A DNA stretch of 11,155 nucleotides. Source: JAMORN01 sp027063545 [NCBI: bacterium] (GTDB taxonomy: Bacteria > JAMORN01). Shown here one piece after another: positions 1 through 6,371 of the stretch. Position 1 is the first letter of the stretch. Each line of letters begins with the position of its first letter. The DNA is taken from NCBI GenBank assembly GCA_027063545.1, contig JAMORN010000057.1, positions 1 through 11,155 of the forward strand, in the 5' to 3' direction. The notes beneath the pieces were generated by a model. The model ran no database searches. It was given only the letters and a program-made list of their open reading frames with translations, and was not told the DNA's origin. The position numbers and the translations under genes were made by a program.

Positions 1-484
1 GAGGATTATATAAGTCTATAAAAGAAATAGCTCTTCCATGAGAAGCTATTAAAGTACTATCATTATTGGTATAACAAATATCATATACTCCACCTTGTCC
101 ATCTAAAGTAAAACTTTCAAAATTCTCTAAGCTATCACCCTCATATACCTTATAAATTACCAAATTAAGAGAATCTGATTGTATAATAGATCCACCAAAA
201 GCTACAAATTTTCCATCATGTGAAAATCTAATAACAGCATTCCCCCCAGAAACACCATCAATTTTTTTTATTGTATCTCCATTCTCTTTACTTAATACTA
301 AAGCTATAGAGTCTCCTACATAATTATTTCCTATATAAATATTTGTATCTATTTTTGAAATGTCTATCGGATTATTTCCATAATAACTATTCACTGACCA
401 AATAAGATAATCTGAGGTTTGAGAATAAATTGTTAAAATTGTGTGAAAAAATAAAAACATTGATAAAAAAACTAATTTTTTCAT
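1..484 (-). CDS. Secreted beta-propeller-like protein, 3' end cut off by window edge
   Basis: The reading frame is open from ATG at 484 to the window edge, giving 161 visible codons; the C-terminal part is missing. It starts MKKLVFLSMFLF followed by a hydrophobic stretch and YSQTS, a typical Sec signal peptide, so the product is probably exported. The mature part has two WD40/YVTN-like strand groups: one around VIRFSHDGKFVAFGG and another around GGVYDICYTNNDSTLIASHG, each of the form 'hydrophobic strand, S-x-D-G or N-D, strand ending in small residues'. This suggests a beta-propeller, but blade number and function are unknown. The start is supported by GGAG at 493-496, 8 bases upstream of the ATG. 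A sigma-70-like promoter lies at 543-570. Function cannot be assigned; it could be a surface or periplasmic binding protein. Confidence 0.75.
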   Translation of the reverse strand, partial: MKKLVFLSMFLFFHTILTIYSQTSDYLIWSVNSYYGNNPIDISKIDTNIYIGNNYVGDSIALVLSKENGDTIKKIDGVSGGNAVIRFSHDGKFVAFGGSIIQSDSLNLVIYKVYEGDSLENFESFTLDGQGGVYDICYTNNDSTLIASHGRAISFIDLYNP

Positions 485-542
485 AAAAAAAACTCCTTTT
501 TTGTATCTTTTACAATTATAAATAAATTAAAATATAGTATCT

Positions 543-570
543 AATATAACTTTTTTTGAAAAAAAGTCAA
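543..570 (-). promoter_or_regulatory. Candidate housekeeping promoter for the beta-propeller gene
   Basis: On the minus strand TTGACT (565-570) is followed after 16 bases by TATATT (543-548), each one mismatch from the sigma-70 consensus. The gene starts at 484, so the leader would be about 50 bases. The spacer is largely occupied by a 19-base perfect palindrome (549-567: ACTTTTTTT, central G, AAAAAAAGT) that also overlaps the -35 box. The palindrome could be an operator or merely a product of the AT-rich composition. Confidence 0.5.
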
Positions 571-603
571 TAGAAGCACAGATATCTTGAGAAAATATAA
601 TAA

Positions 604-696
604 CGGAGAGGGAGGGATTCGAACCCTCGGTACGGGCTTCTAACCCGTACACACGCTTTCCAGGCGTGCCCCTTCGACCAGCTCGGGCACCTCTCC
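604..696 (-). tRNA. tRNA-Ser, anticodon GGA
   Basis: Read on the minus strand from 696, the sequence folds as a class II tRNA of 93 bases. The acceptor stem is GGAGAGG (690-696) paired with CCTCTCC (605-611), with discriminator G at 604. The anticodon stem CACGC/GCGTG encloses the loop CTGGAAA, with anticodon GGA at 659-661, which reads serine codons UCC and UCU. A long variable arm (TACGGG paired with CCCGTA) and a T-loop GGTTCGAATCC complete it; the long arm is diagnostic of Ser/Leu/Tyr. The terminal CCA is not encoded. It lies 43 bases downstream of the DUF3783-like gene on the same strand. Confidence 0.97.
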
Positions 697-739
697 TTTT
701 TAACTTGCTTAATAAAAATAAATATTTAAAAAAATACTT

Positions 740-1129
740 TCAATTATTCCCTTTTTCTTTGTTTTTTTGCTGCTCTTTAAAAAATCGATGTTCTTCAACT
801 AAATCTTCAATTAACTCCTTTAAACTCCAATGAATATTATTCTCTGTTGGTGTGCAGAAGATTGGCCTCTTTAATTCTTTTGGGTATATCTCCAAAAATC
901 TAAAAATCTCATTATCATCCAAATTAAGAAGCATAATAATCTTTGTTTCTAAATCCTCAAAGCTTCCTTCTTCCCAATCATCTAATATATGTTTTACTAA
1001 TATCTCCTCTTTACCAACACCTGATATAAACTCACTCTCTCTATTAAACTCCTCTTTTACAGCCTTTTTAATCCTTTCTACCTCATCCTTTGACAAACCA
1101 TAAACAAAAAAATAAAACTTCTCTTCCAT
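740..1129 (-). CDS. DUF3783-like small protein
   Basis: This 129-residue protein resembles DUF3783, a small cytoplasmic family of unknown function. The visible family signature is the C-terminal stretch around residues 87-115: R-P-I-F-C-T-P-T-E-N-N, then W-S-L-K-E-L-I-E-D-L-V-E-E-H. It corresponds to the conserved 'P-x-x-A-x-x-T-x-x-N-x-x-W' followed by a leucine- and glutamate-rich helix. The N-terminal half is acidic and helical, with no signal peptide or membrane segment. The start is supported by GGGAG at 1139-1143, 9 bases upstream. It lies 28 bases downstream of purM on the same strand and is probably co-transcribed with it, but no functional link to purine synthesis can be read from the sequence. 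The family call is from memory of its C-terminal pattern. Confidence 0.75.
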   Translation of the reverse strand: MEEKFYFFVYGLSKDEVERIKKAVKEEFNRESEFISGVGKEEILVKHILDDWEEGSFEDLETKIIMLLNLDDNEIFRFLEIYPKELKRPIFCTPTENNIHWSLKELIEDLVEEHRFFKEQQKNKEKGNN

Positions 1130-1157
1130 AACCTTAAACTCCCTTTACTCTATTATA

Positions 1158-2204
1158 TTATTCTATAACAACCTTACCTTCTCCCTCAATAACCTCTCCT
1201 ATTATATAAACCTTTTCTCCCATAGATTTTAAAATTTCTTCTGTTTTATCCGCATCTTTTTTATCAACAAAAACTACCATACCTATTCCCATATTAAAAG
1301 TATGATACATATCATAAAAATCAACTTTTCCAATCTCTTCTATTAGTTTAAAAATAGGTAAAACATCCCAAGAACCCTTATTTATATAAGCATTTAGATT
1401 ATCCGGAAGTACCCTTGGTATATTATCCCAAAAACCTCCACCTGTTATATGAGCAAGCCCATGTATCTTTATCCCCTCCTCAAGCACTTTAAAAATACTA
1501 TTCAAATAACTCTTATGAGGTCTTAAAAGCACTTCTCCCACAGTTTCGCCCAATTTATCTAGGTAAGTATCCACCTTATATCCTGCTACCTCAAACAATA
1601 CCTTTCTTGCTAAAGAATATCCATTTGTATGAAGACCTGTTGATGCTAAACCTAAAATCACATCACCTTTTTTTATCATCTTTTTTCCATCAATAAAATC
1701 CTTTTCATCTAATATACCTACTATCATTCCTGCTAAATCATACTCCCCCTCTTTATACATATCTGGCATCTCTGCCATCTCTCCACCCAAAAGCACCATA
1801 GAAGCCTCTTTACAAGCCTTTGATAATCCTTTTATAATATCAACAACAACCTCTTGTCTGTGTTTTCCCATAGCAATATAATCCATAAAAAATAAAGGCT
1901 TTGCTCCCTGAACAAGTATATCATTAATACAATGATTTACAATATCCTCACCAACAGTATCATGTTTATCCATCATAAAGGCAATTTTTAACTTTGTTCC
2001 AACTCCATCAACAGAAGATACTAGAACAGGTGAATCATATTTTTTAAAATCTACTCTAAAAAGCCCTCCAAAACTTCCTAAATCTGTCAAAACATTAGAA
2101 TTAAATGTTTCTCTAACTAATTTTTTTATCTTTTCTTTTGTCTGGTTTGCTTTGTCTATATCAACCCCTGAATCCTTATAAGATAATCCCTTTTTTTCTT
2201 CCAT
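1158..2204 (-). CDS. purM: Phosphoribosylformylglycinamidine cyclo-ligase (AIR synthetase)
   Basis: PurM closes the imidazole ring in de novo purine synthesis: ATP-dependent conversion of formylglycinamidine ribonucleotide (FGAM) to aminoimidazole ribonucleotide (AIR), in the cytoplasm. The 348 residues match the usual family length of about 340-350. Recognisable landmarks in order are SYKDSGVDIDKAN near the N-terminus, the ATP/substrate motif SSVDGVGTKLKIA at residues 63-75, HCINDILVQGAKPLFFMDY at about 91-109, LLGGEMAEMP at about 138-147, GLASTGLHTNGYSLAR, and the C-terminal HITGGGFWDNIPRVLP. No key motif is missing. The start is set by AAAGGAG with GGAG at 2211-2214, 6 bases upstream of ATG. 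No other pur genes are in the window; a DUF3783-like gene follows. It is divergent from the thioredoxin-like gene across a 129-base spacer. Confidence 0.97.
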   Translation of the reverse strand: MEEKKGLSYKDSGVDIDKANQTKEKIKKLVRETFNSNVLTDLGSFGGLFRVDFKKYDSPVLVSSVDGVGTKLKIAFMMDKHDTVGEDIVNHCINDILVQGAKPLFFMDYIAMGKHRQEVVVDIIKGLSKACKEASMVLLGGEMAEMPDMYKEGEYDLAGMIVGILDEKDFIDGKKMIKKGDVILGLASTGLHTNGYSLARKVLFEVAGYKVDTYLDKLGETVGEVLLRPHKSYLNSIFKVLEEGIKIHGLAHITGGGFWDNIPRVLPDNLNAYINKGSWDVLPIFKLIEEIGKVDFYDMYHTFNMGIGMVVFVDKKDADKTEEILKSMGEKVYIIGEVIEGEGKVVIE

Positions 2205-2264
2205 ACTTTTCTCCTTTTTATGTTTATTATTTGTATAAAAATAAATTATTTATATTACGATTTT

Positions 2265-2292
2265 TTGTTTTTTCTTTTTTAATTTTTATATT
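2265..2292 (+). promoter_or_regulatory. Weak candidate promoter for trx-like/argC/argB unit
   Basis: TTGTTT (2265-2270) is followed after 16 bases by TATATT (2287-2292), lying about 40 bases before the ATG at 2334. The -35 box matches the consensus at 4 of 6 positions and the -10 box at 5 of 6. The whole spacer 2205-2333 is extremely AT-rich, so chance matches are likely. No equally good promoter for purM could be picked on the minus strand. Confidence 0.3.
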
Positions 2293-2333
2293 TAAAAAAA
2301 TTAATATTAAACAACAAGGAGAGGTAAATAGAG

Positions 2334-2663
2334 ATGAAACATTTGGAATCAATAGAAGAATTAGATCAACTTATTACAAATGAAGACTTTGTTTTTTTAT
2401 ATATCTCAACACCTAGTTGCAATGTATGTAAGGTTTTACTTCCAAAAGTAGATAAACTATTAGAAGAATTCCCAAATATTGAAGCGAGATATATAGATGC
2501 AACAAAGTTTTCTGAGATTCAAGGAAGATTTTTGGTTTTTGCAGTTCCAACTCTTATTAGTATTATTACAGGAAAAGAAATTTTTAGGGAATCAAGAAAT
2601 GTTTCGTTGGATATCCTAAAGGAAAAAATTGAAAGATATTATTCTTTAATATTTGAGGAATAA
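2334..2663 (+). CDS. Thioredoxin-family protein (CNVC active site)
   Basis: This 109-residue protein has the size and order of a single thioredoxin fold. A strand (FVFLYISTP) leads into the redox motif C29-N-V-C32, and the cis-proline loop F-A-V-P-T follows with Pro72. It therefore probably acts as a cytoplasmic dithiol/disulfide protein; there is no signal peptide. The CNVC dipeptide differs from the CGPC of classical thioredoxin and the usual W before the first Cys is Ser, so it is more like the small thioredoxin-like proteins of Firmicutes (YusE/YtpP type) than TrxA. The natural substrate is unknown. A strong Shine-Dalgarno AAGGAGAGG precedes ATG. argC starts 11 bases after its stop, so the two are almost certainly co-transcribed. 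Confidence 0.88.
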   Translation: MKHLESIEELDQLITNEDFVFLYISTPSCNVCKVLLPKVDKLLEEFPNIEARYIDATKFSEIQGRFLVFAVPTLISIITGKEIFRESRNVSLDILKEKIERYYSLIFEE

Positions 2664-2674
2664 GGAAAAAAAGT

Positions 2675-3697
2675 ATGAAAAAGAGGATTGCTATATTAGG
2701 GGCAACTGGTTATACAGGTGAAGAATTAATAAAAAGACTTATTAAACACAGGTATGTAGAGATAGTTTTTTTATCCTCAAGAACCTTTGAGGGAAAAAAA
2801 ATCTGGGAGATTTTTTCTTCTCTTAAGGGAGAAATTGATTTAACATTAGAACACCCGGATAAGATTTTTGAAAAACTTGATAATATTGATATTGTTTTTA
2901 CTGCTTTACCACATACTGCTTCTGCTGAGATTATAAAAAAACTATATGATAGGGTTGAATATATAATAGATTTATCTGCGGATTTTAGATTGGATAGGGT
3001 AGAGGATTATTTAAAATGGTATAAACAATATAATCATCCTGCAACAGATCTTTGGGACAAAAAGGTATATGGACTTGTTGAAATATATAGAGATGTGATA
3101 AAAAATTATAAATTAATAGCAAATCCGGGTTGTTACCCAACAAGTGTGATTTTAGGGCTTTATCCCCTTGCAAAAGAAAAACTTATAGAAAATGAAATTA
3201 TTGTTGATTCTAAATCTAGTATTTCTGGTGCAGGAAGATCATTAAAATATGGAAATCTTTTTGTTGAAATGAATGAAAATCTCTATCCTTATAATGCTGG
3301 ACATTCTCATCGTCATATAAGCGAGATGGAACAAGAGATATCAAAGGCGTTAGGGGAAGATATTTATGTGATTTTTACTCCTCAGGTTATACCTATTCAA
3401 AGGGGTATCTTATCTTCTATTTATGTTAATCTAAAAAAGAATTTAAAAAAAGAGGAGATATTAGAGATATATAACTCTTACTATAAAAATGAATATTTCA
3501 TTAAAGTAATAAAAGACTATCCAAAACTATCTGATGTTTCATATACAAATTATTGTGAAATAGGTGTAGAAAAGGTTAATGAAAAACGGATTATTGTTTT
3601 TTCTGCTATTGATAATATTGTTAAAGGAGCCTCTGGTCAGGCAATTCAGAATATGAATGTTTTACTAGGAATAGATGAAAGAGAAGGATTAATATAA
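2675..3697 (+). CDS. argC: N-acetyl-gamma-glutamyl-phosphate reductase
   Basis: ArgC catalyses the third step of arginine synthesis, NADPH-dependent reduction of N-acetylglutamyl-5-phosphate to the semialdehyde. The 340 residues fit the family. The N-terminal nucleotide-binding loop is GATGYTGEEL (9-18), with VFTALPH (74-80) and IDLSADFRL (98-106) following. The catalytic Cys153 sits in NPGCYPTS (150-157). SSISGAGRSL (181-190), the substrate-site His around HSHRH (210-214) and the C-terminal VKGASGQAIQNMN (316-328) are all present. The gene is followed by argB, the preceding enzyme of the same pathway, which supports ArgC. The homologous LysY/ArgC of the LysW carrier pathway is less likely because no lysW is seen and the kinase looks ArgB-like. 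AAGGAAAAAA just upstream provides an acceptable ribosome site. Confidence 0.95.
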   Translation: MKKRIAILGATGYTGEELIKRLIKHRYVEIVFLSSRTFEGKKIWEIFSSLKGEIDLTLEHPDKIFEKLDNIDIVFTALPHTASAEIIKKLYDRVEYIIDLSADFRLDRVEDYLKWYKQYNHPATDLWDKKVYGLVEIYRDVIKNYKLIANPGCYPTSVILGLYPLAKEKLIENEIIVDSKSSISGAGRSLKYGNLFVEMNENLYPYNAGHSHRHISEMEQEISKALGEDIYVIFTPQVIPIQRGILSSIYVNLKKNLKKEEILEIYNSYYKNEYFIKVIKDYPKLSDVSYTNYCEIGVEKVNEKRIIVFSAIDNIVKGASGQAIQNMNVLLGIDEREGLI

Positions 3698-3704
3698 ATT
3701 AATT

Positions 3705-4466
3705 ATGAAAAGAATAGTTTTAAAATTAAGTGGAAAAATTATAGATAATGAAGAGAATTTAAAGATACTCTCTGAAAAAATAAAATCAGCATCTAATTTT
3801 CAATTTATAATTATACATGGTGGTGGAATCCAGATTACAAATCTTTATAAAAAATTAAAGATAGAACCTGAATTTGTTGATGGTCTAAGAATAACCTCTT
3901 GGGAAGAGATGGAAATCGTAGAAATGGTTCTTTCTGGTATTGTTAATAAAAAAATTGTTAATTTATTTTTAAAAAATGATATTGATACTATTGGGATAAG
4001 TGGTAGAGATAATCTTCTTTTTGGAAAGCCTAAAGAAGAAAAACTTAAAAGAGTAGGTATAATAACAAAAGTTAATATAGAAATTTTTGATAAATTAAAA
4101 AGTTTTAAGGCTATTGTTATCTCTCCTGTTTCAAATGATGAAGATTTTCTACCTTTAAATGTTAATGCTGATGATGCAGCTACAGCTATTGCTATAGCAT
4201 TGAAAGTAGAATATCTTTTTCTATTTTCTGATGTTGAAGGAGTATTAGATAAAAACGGAAATGTTATAGAAAAAATAAATGAATCTAAAGTTGAAGAGTT
4301 AATAAATTATGGTGTAGTAAAGGAGGGAATGATAGTAAAATTAAAATCCTCTATAGAAGCAATAAAAAAAGGTGTAAAAAATATTATTATAACAAAAATA
4401 AATAACTCTTTTTCCTTTGATAATATAGATAGTAATAACTTTAAAAAAACTATAATATCTTCATAG
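3705..4466 (+). CDS. argB: Acetylglutamate kinase
   Basis: ArgB phosphorylates N-acetylglutamate with ATP, giving the substrate of ArgC encoded just upstream. Amino-acid-kinase landmarks in the 253 residues are K8 in VLKLSGK, the glycine loop HGGG (38-41), VDGLRIT with Arg62 (58-64), the helix MEIVEMVL (69-76), NVNADDAATAIA (152-163), SDVEGVLD (175-182) and GMIVK with Lys212. The usual GMIPK has Pro where this protein has Val. DGLR followed by MEIVEMVL is typical of ArgB rather than LysZ. The protein is short and lacks the N-terminal helix of arginine-inhibited hexameric kinases, so it is probably not feedback-inhibited (inference from family knowledge). Only 7 bases separate it from argC. 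The nearest purine-rich GAAGGA is about 16 bases upstream of ATG, so translation may be coupled to argC. It converges on the FlgM-like gene with a 9-base gap. Confidence 0.93.
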   Translation: MKRIVLKLSGKIIDNEENLKILSEKIKSASNFQFIIIHGGGIQITNLYKKLKIEPEFVDGLRITSWEEMEIVEMVLSGIVNKKIVNLFLKNDIDTIGISGRDNLLFGKPKEEKLKRVGIITKVNIEIFDKLKSFKAIVISPVSNDEDFLPLNVNADDAATAIAIALKVEYLFLFSDVEGVLDKNGNVIEKINESKVEELINYGVVKEGMIVKLKSSIEAIKKGVKNIIITKINNSFSFDNIDSNNFKKTIISS

Positions 4467-4475
4467 CATTATATT

Positions 4476-4772
4476 CTACTCTTCTCCAAAAAGCTTTAAT
4501 AATTTCCTAGCTATGTTGTCTATATAAAGGTTGTAAAAGTATGGATTTTTTATATCTTCTTGTTTAATATGTTCTAATTCTTGTTCTTTAGATTCTAATT
4601 TTTTTGCTTCTTCAGATATACTAACCTTTACAGAATTATTATTCTTTACAATCTTTTTATTTACCTTAGGTATTATATCTTTTATTATTGGAGAAACAAC
4701 TCTATACCCTGCATATTTTTCCCTTAAAAGCTCAGCTAACTTTTGTGTAATACTTATATCATTTCCCATCAT
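4476..4772 (-). CDS. FlgM-like small protein (putative anti-sigma-28 factor)
   Basis: FlgM binds and inhibits the flagellar sigma factor sigma-28 (FliA/SigD) until the hook is finished, then leaves through the flagellar export channel. This 98-residue protein has FlgM-like size and layout: a variable N-terminus, the motif S-V-K-V-S-I-S-E-E-A-K-K-L at about 47-59 (compare the 'K-V-x-I-S-x-x-A-x-x-L' block of FlgM), then a charged helix and a C-terminal amphipathic helix YIDNIARKLLKLF at about 83-95. The 'gtY' region before the last helix is poorly conserved, so sequence alone is only suggestive. Context helps: a sigma-28-type promoter lies at 4806-4832, and FlgT- and FlgP-like genes are upstream on the same strand. 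Two adjacent ATG codons (4770-4772 and 4767-4769) follow the Shine-Dalgarno AAGGAG at 5-8 bases. It could instead be an unrelated small helical protein. Confidence 0.6.
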   Translation of the reverse strand: MMGNDISITQKLAELLREKYAGYRVVSPIIKDIIPKVNKKIVKNNNSVKVSISEEAKKLESKEQELEHIKQEDIKNPYFYNLYIDNIARKLLKLFGEE

Positions 4773-4773
4773 A

Positions 4774-4791
4774 ACCTACCTCCTTGTAGGT
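4774..4791 (-). promoter_or_regulatory. Leader hairpin with Shine-Dalgarno in hexaloop; CsrA-site-like
   Basis: On the minus strand ACCTAC, AAGGAG, GTAGGT forms a perfect 6-bp stem around a 6-base loop that is itself the Shine-Dalgarno of the FlgM-like gene. The RNA C-U-A-C-A-A-G-G-A-G-G-U agrees at 10 of 12 positions with the CsrA selection consensus RUACARGGAUGU. In that consensus GGA also sits in a hexaloop closed by A-C/G-U pairs. CsrA binding here would block ribosome entry. A second GGA lies just inside the gene (ATGATGGGA). Whether the organism has CsrA is not visible. Confidence 0.55.
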
Positions 4792-4805
4792 ATTTCTATT
4801 ATATA

Positions 4806-4832
4806 TTATCGGAAGAATATAATAAGTCTTTA
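4806..4832 (-). promoter_or_regulatory. Sigma-28 (FliA/SigD) type flagellar promoter
   Basis: Read on the minus strand, TAAAGACT (4825-4832) is followed by exactly 11 bases and TCCGATAA (4806-4813). The enterobacterial sigma-28 consensus is TAAAGTTT-N11-GCCGATAA; this site differs at only three of sixteen positions and has the exact spacing. It lies wholly in the 80-base spacer between the FlgT-like and FlgM-like genes. A start near 4799-4800 would give a leader of about 27 bases that consists mostly of the hairpin described at 4774-4791. The same motif was not found by eye in the other intergenic spacers. Confidence 0.75.
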
Positions 4833-4852
4833 ATTTATAAAAAGATAAACAG

Positions 4853-5947
4853 CTATTTTAGTTGTATCTCTAATACACCTCTAGAAAAATCTTTTATCTC
4901 TATTGTTTTATCTCCTATACTTTTAGAATCTAAAATATCTGCCAAATCTTCAGCACTTGGACCTAAAAATTTTATATCAAACTCACAAAATCCAACAGAT
5001 TTATTCCAGTTTCTCTTATCAACCTTTTGTATCTTTTTTATACCCATTAAAAAGTTTTTTAAAGCTTTATATTCTTTAAAACTATTAACCCCATAAGCCT
5101 TTAGGACAATATCTATACCATTATTTTGTTGATTAGCGAAATCATCAAACACTTTTATCATAAATTTTGGTAAAAAATCCTTTGCTAAAGCCTTTTTTAT
5201 TGCCTTTTGAATACCAACCTCTGGGTCTATATGTGGAAAAGCAGCACTTGTAGAAATTGCTGATAAAATTTTTGCATTATTAACATTTATAGCCTTTAAT
5301 GTTATAACTACCTGATTTGATAACATATCTCCTAATAAAGGTGTCTTTTTTGAAGATGTTTTTACCTTTCCTGTTATAATAATATCAACTCCAAATCTTG
5401 TTTTTAAATATGAAGCTAATTTTTTATTTCCTTCTATTTCTTCTGATGTTATAACTTCTTTTTTTCTAATTTCCTTTAATTGATCTGGGTCTAAAACATT
5501 AAAACCTTTATCTAATAATATATTTACTATCTCTGCTTCTGCTATTTCATTATTTAAAATCACTGCTACTTTAGGATTTCCTAAAGACTCTAAGAGAATT
5601 CTCATAGCTTCTTTATCTGATATTATACTATTTAAAGTTACAATAGCCTTTATCTTTACCTCTATTAAATTATCTGGTGTTGTTGTTTTTGAAAGGATTT
5701 CATACTTTTTTACAAAACCATATGTTCGTGTTGTTATTTTATCATATTTTAGCATAAAATTTTCCACAACTGTTTCTGATGAAATAAATACTCCTAAACC
5801 TTCTCTTACAGCTTCTCTTTTTGCTTGAAGGATTGCTTCTTCTTCTGTTTTCCCTAAACCTGTTACAACAACTTCTTTTTCATCTTGAGCAAAAATTAAA
5901 GAAAAATTTAAGATTAAAACTATAATAAAAAGACCTATTTTTTTCAT
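4853..5947 (-). CDS. FlgT-like secreted protein
   Basis: FlgT of Vibrio is a periplasmic protein that builds the H-ring around the flagellar basal body. This 364-residue protein begins with a clear signal peptide, MKKIGLFIIVLILNFSLIFA, with likely cleavage before QDEK. Residues about 25-110 form a FlgT-N/LPP20-like module: VVVTGLGKTEEEAILQAKREAVREG, G-V-F-I-S-S-E-T, then GFVKKYEIL and a V-K-I-K-A-I-V strand. A middle TolB/FlgO/CsgG-like region contains KVAVILNN (about 124-131), GFNVLDPD and FGVDIIITGKV. The C-terminus (about 280-364) is alpha/beta with GPSAEDLADIL. I chose ATG at 5947 because GGAG (5954-5957) stands 6 bases before it; an in-frame ATG at 6004 would overlap the preceding gene and put 19 basic residues before the signal peptide. 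The name FlgT is by domain pattern, and a general envelope role is possible. Confidence 0.65.
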   Translation of the reverse strand: MKKIGLFIIVLILNFSLIFAQDEKEVVVTGLGKTEEEAILQAKREAVREGLGVFISSETVVENFMLKYDKITTRTYGFVKKYEILSKTTTPDNLIEVKIKAIVTLNSIISDKEAMRILLESLGNPKVAVILNNEIAEAEIVNILLDKGFNVLDPDQLKEIRKKEVITSEEIEGNKKLASYLKTRFGVDIIITGKVKTSSKKTPLLGDMLSNQVVITLKAINVNNAKILSAISTSAAFPHIDPEVGIQKAIKKALAKDFLPKFMIKVFDDFANQQNNGIDIVLKAYGVNSFKEYKALKNFLMGIKKIQKVDKRNWNKSVGFCEFDIKFLGPSAEDLADILDSKSIGDKTIEIKDFSRGVLEIQLK

Positions 5948-5969
5948 ACACATCTCCTTTTTTGTTTTT

Positions 5970-6359
5970 TTATATAACTTCTTCAACAATCCATTTATAA
6001 TCATTTTCCTTTCTTAGAAAAAATCCTTTTACCTCAATTTCTTCTTCATCTTTTAACCAATTTTCTTTTATATAATCTACAACCCTCTTTATATTCTCTA
6101 TATGTTCTTGATTTTTTACAGGATTTCCAGCACAATCCTCATGACCAAATACTAAAATATTTTTAGAATTATGTTTCTCCAAGGAAATAAATATTGATTC
6201 CTTTATATAATCTCTTAAAACCTTATCTTTTAAAAAAAAGCCATCTATTCCTGGGGCTGTTATCATATCTACAAATTCTATATTATAAATATCCTTTATA
6301 AAATCTAAAACTACTCTTTGAAGCCTTCCATCAATACAATTTAAAGCTGTAATAAACAT
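5970..6359 (-). CDS. Compact beta-carbonic-anhydrase-like protein
   Basis: The 129-residue protein carries the zinc motif of beta-carbonic anhydrases: C8-x-D10-x-R12 in NCIDGR, then H73-x-x-C76 in GHEDCAG, with a glycine-rich MITAPGIDG segment (32-40) between them. These supply the Cys-His-Cys zinc site and the Asp/Arg pair that controls it. True beta-enzymes are usually around 200 residues with long N-terminal helices, which are absent, and the C-terminal half is short. Zinc binding is therefore likely, but CO2 hydration is uncertain. There is no signal peptide, so it is cytoplasmic. It starts 12 bases after the LPP20/FlgP-like stop and ends 22 bases before the FlgT-like start, so it is embedded in that operon. 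AAAGGAAA precedes ATG. Confidence 0.8.
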   Translation of the reverse strand: MFITALNCIDGRLQRVVLDFIKDIYNIEFVDMITAPGIDGFFLKDKVLRDYIKESIFISLEKHNSKNILVFGHEDCAGNPVKNQEHIENIKRVVDYIKENWLKDEEEIEVKGFFLRKENDYKWIVEEVI

Positions 6360-6371
6360 AAGCTTTCCTTT

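Noticed and set aside
363-370. TCCGATA on the minus strand as another sigma-28 -10 box
   Set aside because: It is inside the beta-propeller coding sequence and no TAAA box stands at the required distance.
715-743. Possible tRNA promoter TTGAAA-N17-TATTTT on the minus strand
   Set aside because: The -10 box matches the consensus at only 4 of 6 positions in an AT-only stretch; read-through from the purM unit would explain tRNA expression equally well.
4853-5096. Opposite-strand open frames inside the FlgT-like, purM, argC and Smr-domain genes
   Set aside because: These frames lack ribosome sites and family resemblance and lie wholly or mostly within well-supported genes on the other strand.
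5970-6004. Longer FlgT-like reading frame starting at ATG 6004
   Set aside because: It would overlap the carbonic-anhydrase-like gene and bury the signal peptide after 19 basic residues; the ATG at 5947 has GGAG at the right distance.
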